Below are positions 13,555 through 21,134 of a DNA stretch of 34,543 nucleotides, piece by piece. This DNA is from JAVBNU01 sp031551265 (GTDB lineage: Bacteria > Cyanobacteriota > Vampirovibrionia > Gastranaerophilales > Gastranaerophilaceae): NCBI GenBank assembly GCA_031551265.1, contig JAVBNU010000031.1, forward strand, positions 1-34,543, written 5' to 3'. Under the pieces are notes generated by a model. The model ran no database searches. It was given only the letters and a program-made list of their open reading frames with translations, and was not told where the DNA came from. The position numbers were made by a program, and so were the translations under genes. How positions within the stretch are numbered: position 1 is the stretch's first letter; each line of letters starts with the position of its first letter.

Positions 13555-14028
13555 TTAGCTGGCTTCAGCTACAGGTTTAGCCACAAGAGAATCATCCGGC
13601 TGAAATATATTGTCTATTTTTAGCAGCATCATGATTTTGTCTTTGCATTTGCCAATTTGAGGAATGTATTTGTTTTTAATGTCGTTATACACAGGTGCTT
13701 TAGTGATTTGGTCGTCCTCAAGCGTCACAACCTCTGATACCGCGTCTACGATTATACCCAAAAGTTTTTGTGTTGTGCCATGCTGTGTCTCAACAACCAA
13801 AATGCAGGTATTTTGGTCATAATCAATCGCTTCCATCAAAAATCGCTTTCTCAAATTTATGACAGGGATAATTTTCCCTCTTAAATTTATGACCCCGGTC
13901 ACATAATCAGCCGTTTTTGGAACAGGCGTTATATCAAAAATTTCGATAATTTCTTTTACTTTTGAAATCGAAATACCGTATTCTTCTTTACCCAGGGAAA
14001 AAGTTATGAATTTTTCTTCACTTGTCAT
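13555..14028 (-). CDS. cheW: chemotaxis adaptor CheW
   Basis: The adaptor (157 residues) couples CheA to receptors in the signalling array. The canonical CheW fold is visible in KFITFSLGKEEYGISISKVK, then VTGVINLRGKIIPVINLRKRF with the conserved NLRG loop that contacts receptors, and LLGIIVDAVSEVVTLEDDQI. No insertions are present, in contrast to the second CheW in the window. Shine-Dalgarno AGGAAGGAC precedes the ATG. It is the last gene of the cheY-cheX-cheX'-cheA-cheW operon, 25 bases after cheA. Confidence 0.95.
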   Translation of the reverse strand: MTSEEKFITFSLGKEEYGISISKVKEIIEIFDITPVPKTADYVTGVINLRGKIIPVINLRKRFLMEAIDYDQNTCILVVETQHGTTQKLLGIIVDAVSEVVTLEDDQITKAPVYNDIKNKYIPQIGKCKDKIMMLLKIDNIFQPDDSLVAKPVAEAS

Positions 14029-14053
14029 TAATTTGTCCTTCCTGCAAAGTTTA

Positions 14054-16132
14054 TCATTCCATTACAAACAAGAAGTCTACATCAAAAATTAAAGATACTC
14101 TGCCGTTGCCCAGAATCGACATACCCGAAATGTACCTTAAATTTATAAACTCTTCCAGTGTAGGTTTGACAACTATTTCTTGTCTTCCCACAACATTAGT
14201 TATAGGAAGTACCTTATACTCGCCTTCAACTTCTAAAAGTACGACGAGTGGATAATTTTTGTCCTTGAAATCATCGCCTAAGAAATTTCCAATCTGTATA
14301 ATTGGCACAACATGCTCTCTGACTCTCAAGAACGTGCGCTGCTCGTTTGTACGAACCCATTTATCATCCTCAGGCAGAATAATCTCTTTAACGTTAATTG
14401 TTGGAATAATGAAGTGCTGACCATTGAGGTCGATAATTGTACCGTTCATGATTGCATGGTTGACAGGAACCTCAAGTGTCATTGTAGTTCCAACGCCCAT
14501 ATCGCTCTTGATGTCAATTTTTCCGCCAATTTTCATGATTTCTGTTTTGACAACGTCCATCCCAACACCGCGGCCTGAAATATTATCAACTTTTTGTGCA
14601 GTAGAGAATCCCGGAAGCAAAATAAACTCTTGGATTTCTTCCTTAGAATATTCTCTGTTAGGGTCAATTATGCCTTTTTCAATCGCTTTTTGGTAAACTC
14701 TTTCAACGTCAATACCTTTACCGTCGTCTTTAACTTCGATATAGATTTTACCGCGTTTGTTGTAGGCATTAAGCTCCACTCTGCCACGAGGCATTTTTTT
14801 GGTAGCTGTTCTCATTGACTCATCTTCCTCAATACCATGAGAAATCGCATTTTTTATTAAGTGCACAAGAGGATCTAAAAGTCTGTCTGCAACAGCTCTG
14901 TCAATTTCGGTCATTTCACCCGATACAAGGAAATCTACGCTTTTGTTCAAATCTTGAATTGTATCTCGAGCTATTCTCGATATTTTTTGGAACGTAGCTT
15001 TCAAAGATACCATTCTTAAGAACATAGAAATGTCTTGCAATTCTCTTGTTGTACGCTGTAGCGCGGCCATGTTCGTGATGAACATATTGTCATTCGCGTA
15101 GTTGTTCTGCACATAATCGTCAATCAAAGATTGGTTGATTATCAACTCACCTATCATTTCAACGAGATAATCTATTTTTGAGTTGGCAACCTTCATGTAC
15201 TCTTCGTTTTTGATTGGTTGTTTTTCAATAACAAAACTTTTTTCAGCAACCTCAGGCTTTTTCGGAGCCGCAGCCGCAGGAGTTGGCATGGAAGTCGCAG
15301 ACGAAGTAGACGGAGCACTTGCTGCAACAGAGGCAGGCGTTGGCTCACTCTCAACCGGTTCTTCTTCAGGCTCTATGCCGAGTGATTGTAAATCCAAATT
15401 CATAAAATCGTCAAGATTTTTTAGCTTTTCTTCCTCACTGAAATTACTAGGTATATCATTGCCATCAGGAACTTTTGAAGAAGTTTCTTGTGGCGTTTCC
15501 TCAGGTTCAGGCGCTGATTTTTTAGCAGATTTCTTTTTGGTTGTTTTCGCTTTCTTTTCTTTAGCCTCAGGAACAGTCGCATCAGGGGCTTCTGTCAGAG
15601 GCTCTTCAATTGATTCAGGTTCTACTGCAATACTTGGCTCTTCAATCGCCACAGGCTCAACAAGCTCAACTGCCGGTTCTTCAATAGCAGCCGGTTCTTC
15701 TGCGCCTGCTTTACCGGTGTAGAAATTGACCATTCTTTCCAGCTCGTTGACGTGCTTGCACACCGTTGAGGCATACGCAGCGTCTTTATATATTTCTATA
15801 TTTTCACAAAGCTGTTTTATGTAGTCACCTGACTCTAAAATCGCATTGATAATGCTTTTGTCAGCCTGAATTTCGCCTTTGCGGCACAAATCCATCAATG
15901 TCTCCGTGTGGTGAGCTATTTCTTGAATTAAAAAGTGCTCAACGAACCCTGAAAGACCTTTCAACGTGTGAAATGCTCTGAACATTGAGTGAATGATTTC
16001 CATGTCATCCGGTGATTTTTCGAATGTCAAAATATTCGCTTCAATGTTTTCAATATGTTCAAATGCTTCTTGAACAAAATCTTCCCAAAAGTCCTGGTTA
16101 ATATTTAATTGTAGTATCTCATCTTCTGTCAT
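14054..16132 (-). CDS. cheA: chemotaxis histidine kinase CheA
   Basis: This 692-residue kinase phosphorylates itself and then CheY and CheB. The HPt domain (residues 15-135) carries the phospho-acceptor His55 in FHTLKGLSGF. Residues 145-300 form a low-complexity Glu/Pro/Ala/Ser linker with a Lys cluster near 195-205. No folded P2 domain is recognisable, so response-regulator docking may be different. Dimerisation helices begin near 313 (KVANSKIDYLVEMIGELI). The ATPase has the N box (HLIKNAISHG, N428), G1 (DDGKGID, 469-475) and G2 (GRGVGMD, 520-526). The CheW-like P5 domain runs from about 560 to the end. Its ATG overlaps the preceding stop (TAATG). All catalytic motifs are intact. Confidence 0.97.
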   Translation of the reverse strand: MTEDEILQLNINQDFWEDFVQEAFEHIENIEANILTFEKSPDDMEIIHSMFRAFHTLKGLSGFVEHFLIQEIAHHTETLMDLCRKGEIQADKSIINAILESGDYIKQLCENIEIYKDAAYASTVCKHVNELERMVNFYTGKAGAEEPAAIEEPAVELVEPVAIEEPSIAVEPESIEEPLTEAPDATVPEAKEKKAKTTKKKSAKKSAPEPEETPQETSSKVPDGNDIPSNFSEEEKLKNLDDFMNLDLQSLGIEPEEEPVESEPTPASVAASAPSTSSATSMPTPAAAAPKKPEVAEKSFVIEKQPIKNEEYMKVANSKIDYLVEMIGELIINQSLIDDYVQNNYANDNMFITNMAALQRTTRELQDISMFLRMVSLKATFQKISRIARDTIQDLNKSVDFLVSGEMTEIDRAVADRLLDPLVHLIKNAISHGIEEDESMRTATKKMPRGRVELNAYNKRGKIYIEVKDDGKGIDVERVYQKAIEKGIIDPNREYSKEEIQEFILLPGFSTAQKVDNISGRGVGMDVVKTEIMKIGGKIDIKSDMGVGTTMTLEVPVNHAIMNGTIIDLNGQHFIIPTINVKEIILPEDDKWVRTNEQRTFLRVREHVVPIIQIGNFLGDDFKDKNYPLVVLLEVEGEYKVLPITNVVGRQEIVVKPTLEEFINLRYISGMSILGNGRVSLIFDVDFLFVME

Positions 16133-16608
16133 TAGTTCTCTTCCAAATAATAAGCTATGGCTAAACGTTCATTATTAACTTTAAAAAATAAATTTTTTGA
16201 TGGCACCTGACTTATCATTGCTTGTATTGCGTTACCTGAAATGCTGATTGGATTAGATAAAAATATATTTTCGTTGTTGTCGAATAATTTTATCAGTCTT
16301 TTACAAAATTCAGTGAATAAATCAACTGTAGAGCTTGTTGCGTAAATATCATCCTCGTCCATGCCTTTTATCCCTGTCATGCCTACAGTTATAGCTTGAT
16401 AAGTTTTCTGATTGTAGCTAAACATTATGTTGCCCCTGAGAGCCCCGCTCACCCCGACAAGTACATTGTGCTGCAACGCGTTACTCAATGTGGACAAGGG
16501 TATCTCGTTTATAAATTTAAAATCAAAGTCCAAGTATGAAAATATTTCGTTAAAAGTATTAACGAAAACACTTTTTGCATCAGAAGCCAAAATCGCTATC
16601 CTCATCAT
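16132..16608 (-). CDS. CheX-like protein with altered phosphatase motif
   Basis: The 158-residue protein has the CheX/CheC-type fold: VGVSGALRGNIMFSYNQKTY followed by the helix STVDLFTEFCKRLIKLF. Active CheX proteins need an ExxN motif in this helix to dephosphorylate CheY-P. Here the residues are E100-F-C-K103, so the Asn that positions the attacking water is Lys. It may bind CheY-P without hydrolysing it, or heterodimerise with the intact CheX encoded just upstream. It overlaps that gene by 29 bases and cheA by one, tight packing that suggests coordinated stoichiometry. The start is ATGATG, and either Met is possible. Family placement is by fold pattern and context, and somewhat less certain than for its neighbour. 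Confidence 0.72.
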   Translation of the reverse strand: MMRIAILASDAKSVFVNTFNEIFSYLDFDFKFINEIPLSTLSNALQHNVLVGVSGALRGNIMFSYNQKTYQAITVGMTGIKGMDEDDIYATSSTVDLFTEFCKRLIKLFDNNENIFLSNPISISGNAIQAMISQVPSKNLFFKVNNERLAIAYYLEEN

Positions 16609-17068
16609 CTATAACGCCGACATCGACGATAAAGTCTCCGAAATCTGTCTTATAATATGCTTTTTGCGTAACAAGATTCGGACTTATAATTTTCAAATCT
16701 TCAGCCGCAAATATTGCAGGAGGGCTTATCCAAAGCGCTCTTGCGCCAAATTTATCATTCATATACGTTGTTGCGCGGCCGCAATACATATTAGCAAACT
16801 CGGCAAAATACATGAAAACCTCGTCCTGATCCTCAATTGGGTCACCGAAATTCATATAACAGGCGACATTTTTAGCATAATCATATGTGGTTGTGAGTAA
16901 AATTCTTCCATTCACCCCAGACGTTCCTACCACTACAGATAAGACCGACGGCGAAGACATTATAAACGAATCTGCTTGAGATATTTCTATATCCGTAATT
17001 TCTTTTATTACTTCCTCAAACGCTTTTGTTGTAAACTCATACAAACATTCTGATGCTTCCGGACTCAT
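16580..17068 (-). CDS. cheX: chemotaxis phosphatase CheX
   Basis: The 162-residue CheX-family phosphatase would terminate signals by dephosphorylating CheY-P. The core VVVGTSGVNGRILLTTTYDY leads to the catalytic helix VFMYFAEFANMYCGRATTYM, which contains the E90-x-x-N93 motif and the following Gly. The C-terminal half has ISPPAIFAAEDLKI and ends in an acidic DDEDSDFGF tail whose codons overlap the next gene. There is no CheZ in the window, as expected for organisms using CheC/CheX/FliY phosphatases. Strong Shine-Dalgarno AAGGAG precedes the ATG. It lies 13 bases after cheY, directly linking the regulator with its phosphatase. Confidence 0.88.
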   Translation of the reverse strand: MSPEASECLYEFTTKAFEEVIKEITDIEISQADSFIMSSPSVLSVVVGTSGVNGRILLTTTYDYAKNVACYMNFGDPIEDQDEVFMYFAEFANMYCGRATTYMNDKFGARALWISPPAIFAAEDLKIISPNLVTQKAYYKTDFGDFIVDVGVIDDEDSDFGF

Positions 17069-17081
17069 TATTATAATCTCC

Positions 17082-17435
17082 TTATATAATCTCAGCTAAC
17101 TTACTTTTCAAATCATCGGGCTTGAAAGGCTTGGTAAGAAAATGCTTAATGCCTATTTGTTTTGCCTCATTATGCAAAACCTCATCACCCATAGCAGAGA
17201 GCATAATAATTTTGACATCAGGATTAATTTCAAATAATTTTCTGGCCGTTTCCAAACCATCCATAACCGGCATTGTAACATCAAGCGTTATAACATCAGG
17301 TTTAAGCTCTACGTACTTGCTAATACCTATTTGGCCGTTTAATGCGTTATCTACAACACTGTGTTCGCTGCCTTCAAGCGCTTTTGTTACTGCCTTTGCT
17401 ACAAACGGTGAATCATCAATTACTAAAATTTTCAT
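17082..17435 (-). CDS. cheY: chemotaxis response regulator CheY
   Basis: A single receiver domain (117 residues) with all key residues: acidic pair D7-D8 in VIDDS, phospho-acceptor D52 in TLDVTMP, switch Ser80 in MLSAMGD and Lys102 in LTKPF. There is no output domain, so it acts by binding a target, in motile bacteria the FliM/FliN/FliY motor switch. A FliY/FliN-like protein is encoded in the adjacent minus-strand operon. It is the first gene of the cheY-cheX-cheX'-cheA-cheW operon, with a near-consensus promoter about 55-85 bases upstream. Confidence 0.96.
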   Translation of the reverse strand: MKILVIDDSPFVAKAVTKALEGSEHSVVDNALNGQIGISKYVELKPDVITLDVTMPVMDGLETARKLFEINPDVKIIMLSAMGDEVLHNEAKQIGIKHFLTKPFKPDDLKSKLAEII

Positions 17436-17490
17436 AAGCCTTTATTAAATCCTCTCATTTCTATTCCAGATAAAACTGCTATTATAGTAT

Positions 17491-17519
17491 ATTTTATTTT
17501 TTTTTATACAATAAGTCAA
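17491..17519 (-). promoter_or_regulatory. sigma70 promoter for the cheY-cheW operon
   Basis: On the minus strand TTGACT (17519-17514) and TAAAAT (17496-17491) are exactly 17 bases apart. The spacer contains nine consecutive A residues, likely to be intrinsically curved. cheY begins 56 bases downstream. Confidence 0.6.
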
Positions 17520-17542
17520 GGAACTTATTATATATAGTATTT

Positions 17543-18466
17543 TTAGATTATATATAAATCATCTTCTTTATATATATTTTCGTCAGAATCTTGCGCTTTT
17601 TGTCGGTAATGCTCGGCCTGCTTCATATCACCGTACAATTGATGATAGTATGACATCAAATTATTTATTTTTATTTTGTCATTTTGCGGCGAAAGAGTTT
17701 CTGCCTCTGTTAAGTTATTTAAAGCCTTTTTATAATCTTGCTCTATAAGGTAGCAAAGCCCCAAAATTTTGTGCAAAATATGTTTTTGATTAGTGGCTGT
17801 CGATAAAAAACCTGTTGCTTTCGCAATAACAGCATCAATCTTCCCTGCCTTTGCAAGAGCATACACATACGCAGACTCAATGTAAAAGTCTGCAAGCTTC
17901 GCTTTTTTGCTCAGTAGTGACTCGTATTTATGCAAAATATTCGTTATTTCATCAGGGCTGCTGTACTGACACAACAAATCTGAACATCTCAGCAAGCAGT
18001 ACTCAAAATCAATCTTATTGGGCACAAGCTCTTTCGCCTTGCTGAAATAGCTGTATGCCGCCTGAATATCTCTTTCTTCAAATGCCAGTAACCCCAGTTG
18101 ATACAGCGAATCAATGTCATTGTTCAACTCAAAAGAGCGCTCAAAATACTTTTTTGCCATCGGAATATCATTCGTTCTCAAATACGTCGATGCGATATTA
18201 TAAGACACTTCATAGCTCAGGGGATACGTTTCCATGAATTTCAGAAAGTTGTCCCTCGCCTCATCATATTCGCCGGCATTAAAATATGCTAATCCCAAGT
18301 TAAATCTGGCATATGACTGATTGTCCAAATAATCCATCCTCGACAAAAATTCGTAAATAGCTATCGCAAAATCATATCGTTTGAATTTAAAGCAGCAAAA
18401 AGCTATGCCACACAAAATCTCGCCCAGCCGTAAATATGTGAAACACGCCGAGAGAAGTTTATTCAT
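17543..18466 (-). CDS. tetratricopeptide-repeat protein of the chemosensory operon
   Basis: The 307-residue protein is built almost entirely of helical TPR-type repeats. Clear units are ARFNLGLAYFNAGEYDEARD, SYNIASTYLRTNDIPMAKKY, SLYQLGLLAFEERDIQAAYS and ILGLCYLIEQDYKKALNNLT. It presumably acts as a protein-interaction scaffold. The N-terminal hydrophobic stretch (about residues 6-26, Cys-rich) looks like the first repeat helices rather than a signal peptide. I start at 18466 (MNKLLSACF): that ATG overlaps the upstream stop region and follows GAGGA, while an in-frame ATG at 18487 lies deeper in the preceding gene. It ends the cheW-CZB/cheB operon. The partner is unknown; the adjacent FliY/FliN-like protein is a natural candidate. 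Confidence 0.8.
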   Translation of the reverse strand: MNKLLSACFTYLRLGEILCGIAFCCFKFKRYDFAIAIYEFLSRMDYLDNQSYARFNLGLAYFNAGEYDEARDNFLKFMETYPLSYEVSYNIASTYLRTNDIPMAKKYFERSFELNNDIDSLYQLGLLAFEERDIQAAYSYFSKAKELVPNKIDFEYCLLRCSDLLCQYSSPDEITNILHKYESLLSKKAKLADFYIESAYVYALAKAGKIDAVIAKATGFLSTATNQKHILHKILGLCYLIEQDYKKALNNLTEAETLSPQNDKIKINNLMSYYHQLYGDMKQAEHYRQKAQDSDENIYKEDDLYII

Positions 18467-19337
18467 AATCATCTTCCTCAGAGTCATTGTTTTGCAATAA
18501 TTTTACAATCTTGACCCCAAAGTGCTCGCCAATAGCCACAATTTGTCCTTCAGCGACCTTTACATTTTTTGCATAAATATCAACATAATCACCCTCGTTC
18601 TTATCCAGTTTTATAAGGGAGCCCGAATCAAATTTCAAAACATTTATCAACGGAAGCTCAGTTGAGCCAAGCATAACCGTCAGCGGTATTTTCGTAGAGG
18701 CTATTAAATCAATATTTTTGTACAAAGTTTTATCAAAAGGTTTTACAATTTTCAATAATCCAAGCTTGCTGAGTAAAGTTTCGATTTCCTGATATTTAAA
18801 TAAAATTGGCACATTCAAAACAGTGTTCGTACTGAATTTAACTGAATAAATAACAACAAAATCATTCTCGTCAAAAATCGTCTTATATGCAGGCGTTCCT
18901 TGATAAATGTTTTCAACACTTGTCTCTTCCAAGGATTCTTTATAATGGTCGAAAATAAACGTATTGATACCGCTGTAGCATTCATTAAAACTGTCAATAC
19001 ACGAGTTTATTTGCAGCTCGGTAATTTTGCCCTCAAGCTCCACATCACCATCGCCCCCTGTCGCAATGTCAGAGAGTACAGCCATTAAAGACTCCGGGTA
19101 CAATGCGTACATTTGCACAGTTCCGTCCTTTATTGAATACAGGCGTTTTGAAACAAAGTAATTCCCCTTTTCAATGCCAACTATATCTTTTAAAAAGTGA
19201 ACGCTTTTTAGCTTTATTTCAAGAGTTTGCATTACTTTACTGTCAAAATTTTCCATAAAAACTGTTTTGAAAGATAAAATAAAGTCACGGAAGAAATCAG
19301 ATATTATTTTTTCATTTTTTTTCGTCAATTTACCCAT
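18459..19337 (-). CDS. FliY/FliN-like flagellar motor-switch (C-ring) protein
   Basis: The 292-residue protein combines two domains. The middle (about 60-190) resembles the CheC-like domain of FliM/FliY, with ITELQINSCIDSFNECYSGI containing a D115-x-x-N118 pattern like CheC/FliY phosphatase sites. The C-terminus (about 215-281) is a SpoA/FliN domain: IPLTVMLGSTELPLINVLKF, then GSLIKLDKNEGDYVDIYAKN and VKVAEGQIVAIGEHFGVKIV. SpoA domains form the C-ring that receives CheY-P in flagellar motors. The N-terminal EIDALL-type CheY-binding peptide of FliM is absent. Its start overlaps the upstream stop (TAATG), and its acidic tail overlaps the TPR gene. Whether it belongs to a flagellum cannot be told from this window. 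Confidence 0.75.
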   Translation of the reverse strand: MGKLTKKNEKIISDFFRDFILSFKTVFMENFDSKVMQTLEIKLKSVHFLKDIVGIEKGNYFVSKRLYSIKDGTVQMYALYPESLMAVLSDIATGGDGDVELEGKITELQINSCIDSFNECYSGINTFIFDHYKESLEETSVENIYQGTPAYKTIFDENDFVVIYSVKFSTNTVLNVPILFKYQEIETLLSKLGLLKIVKPFDKTLYKNIDLIASTKIPLTVMLGSTELPLINVLKFDSGSLIKLDKNEGDYVDIYAKNVKVAEGQIVAIGEHFGVKIVKLLQNNDSEEDDYE

Positions 19338-20095
19338 TATGCACTGCTCCTCATATAGTTAATGAACTTGTGAAGAACAAAAACATTGAAGTACTGAACC
19401 CCGTTTTTTCTCATAATATCGAGACACATGTTTTTGTCATTGTGCTTTTCCATAAGCAGAGTGTAAGAAAGTACAACCGAAATTATGTGAGAATATGGAA
19501 TGACAAACTCTTTATCAAGAATATTATCAGATTGATAAATTTCGCGAGCATTTCTTACGCCCTCAACGACCTCTTTCGCAAATCCCATATTTTCTAACTT
19601 ATTAGCACTTGCCTCAATCATTTTGGCAAAGAAATCCGGCTCACTCTCTTCTTCCGGCACGAATTGGAGGCGTCCGACTTTGAGGTAATACGAAGAAATT
19701 TTGATTAACTCAAGTGCCTCTTCATGATACTTCATTACTTTTGCGATATCGGTACAAAGACTGGAGAATATTTCAGCCTCACCTCTATCAAATTGTAAAC
19801 CATCGGGTTTTTCGTCAATCTCACTATTCAAAACATTTGTGCGCTCAGCATTAGTAGCCTTTTTAAGGTCAACTACAGGCTCTTCAGGCTGCGATATTTC
19901 CACTTCTGCCTCAATTTCTTGCACAACTTCAACCGGCGCTTCTTTGGGCGCTGAGCAAAATTCTTTGAAGCAAAGTTTTAAAATTTTATCAGGAGTTATA
20001 GGACTGCCTGCCGCATATAAGACATCATCGTTGTACACAACATCAAATTCAAAATGTGATTTACCGATAAATGCAAGCGCATTGACCTTTTCCAT
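19337..20095 (-). CDS. degenerate HD-GYP-like protein of the chemosensory operon
   Basis: This 252-residue protein has no exact family I can name with certainty, but its pattern follows HD-GYP proteins. An N-terminal segment (FDVVYNDDVLYAAGSPITPDKILKL, 17-41) resembles their N-terminal domain, and an acidic linker spans 50-100. A C-terminal helical domain follows. There IKISSYYLKVGRLQFVP (131-147) aligns with the LHDIGK-IP motif, but His-Asp is Leu138-Lys139. The HHE and GYP motifs are lost, yet VIPYSHIISVVLSYTLLM and CLDIMRKNGVQYFNVFVLHK match the typical end. It is therefore probably not a c-di-GMP phosphodiesterase but a binding or scaffold relative. It is coupled to the next gene (TAATG) and lies 13 bases after cheB. 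Confidence 0.5.
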   Translation of the reverse strand: MEKVNALAFIGKSHFEFDVVYNDDVLYAAGSPITPDKILKLCFKEFCSAPKEAPVEVVQEIEAEVEISQPEEPVVDLKKATNAERTNVLNSEIDEKPDGLQFDRGEAEIFSSLCTDIAKVMKYHEEALELIKISSYYLKVGRLQFVPEEESEPDFFAKMIEASANKLENMGFAKEVVEGVRNAREIYQSDNILDKEFVIPYSHIISVVLSYTLLMEKHNDKNMCLDIMRKNGVQYFNVFVLHKFINYMRSSA

Positions 20096-20108
20096 GGCAT
20101 GTTCCTAT

Positions 20109-21134
20109 CTATTTATTTGCAAAATCAATAATCGTTTCAGTTATTTGATCCAAAGGTTTTATAACAGTGGCACCGCCTCGTGCAATAGCCTCTTTGGGCA
20201 TTCCGAATACAACACAAGATTTTTCATCCTGAGCAATAGTATTTGCCCCTGCATTTCGCATATTCAATAACCCTTCAGCGCCATCCTTGCCCATCCCTGT
20301 AAGGATACATCCGACAGCATTTTTACCTGCCATTTTAGCTACAGAGTCAAATAAAATATCTACAGCCGGTCTTTGATGGTGCAACAGTGGGCCACTATTT
20401 AATTTTACAAAATAATTGGCACCGCTCCTCACAATTTCCATATGGTAATTCCCCGGTGCAATGAGTGCTTTGCCGACAGACAAATATTCGCCTTCTTCGG
20501 CCTCTTTGACCTCTATCTTACAAAGCTCATTCAATCTTTTTGCAAAAGCCTTTGTAAAACTTTGCGGCATATGCTGAACTATCACAATTGCAGGCGCGCC
20601 TGAAGGCATTTTCACCAAAACATCTTTTAACGCTTCCGTGCCACCCGTTGATGCGCCAATAGCAATAATTTTATTGGTAGTTTTAACCGTCAGCGCTTTG
20701 GTTTCACTGGGATTAGAGCTAAAAGACACTTGCCTAAAAGACTTAACAGCCGCTGCGGCCTTAATTTTCGCAATTAACTGAGTTGACATATCTCCGACTG
20801 AATATGCAGAACCTGGTTTTGCCAAAACGTCAACCGCTCCAAGCTCAATAGCTCTGAGTGCAACCTCGCCGCCTGTTTGAGCCAGTGAACTGACAACTAT
20901 AACAGGCATCGGGTAATGTTTCATCAATTTTTCCAAAAACTGCAACCCGTCCATCCTGGGCATTTCTATGTCCAAAGTAATTACGTCGGGTCTTAGTTGA
21001 ACTATTTTATCTCTTCCTATAATCGGGTCAGGGGCTATTCCTACTACTTCTATTTCCGGGTCAAGTGACAACTCCTTTGACAGAACGTTTCTTACGATTG
21101 CCGAGTCATCAATTATTAGAACCTTTATTGTCAT
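20109..21134 (-). CDS. cheB: chemotaxis methylesterase/deamidase CheB
   Basis: The 341-residue enzyme removes methyl groups from receptor glutamates and deamidates glutamines when phosphorylated by CheA. The receiver domain (1-125) has D9-D10, phospho-acceptor D55 (TLDIEMPRMDG) and K106 (LAKPG). After a short linker the esterase domain (from about 153) carries the catalytic triad Ser162 (GASTGG), His188 (QHMP) and Asp284 (GMGKDGA). All are intact. With the neighbouring CheD lacking its nucleophile, CheB may be the only receptor deamidase encoded here. It overlaps the CheW-CZB gene by ATGA. Confidence 0.97.
   Translation of the reverse strand: MTIKVLIIDDSAIVRNVLSKELSLDPEIEVVGIAPDPIIGRDKIVQLRPDVITLDIEMPRMDGLQFLEKLMKHYPMPVIVVSSLAQTGGEVALRAIELGAVDVLAKPGSAYSVGDMSTQLIAKIKAAAAVKSFRQVSFSSNPSETKALTVKTTNKIIAIGASTGGTEALKDVLVKMPSGAPAIVIVQHMPQSFTKAFAKRLNELCKIEVKEAEEGEYLSVGKALIAPGNYHMEIVRSGANYFVKLNSGPLLHHQRPAVDILFDSVAKMAGKNAVGCILTGMGKDGAEGLLNMRNAGANTIAQDEKSCVVFGMPKEAIARGGATVIKPLDQITETIIDFANK

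Noticed and set aside
15183..15722. Long open frame opposite the CheA linker
   Set aside because: It mirrors the low-complexity Glu/Pro/Ala linker of cheA; the product is Ser/Gly/Ala-rich without motifs, and there is no ribosome site. It is an artefact of biased composition.
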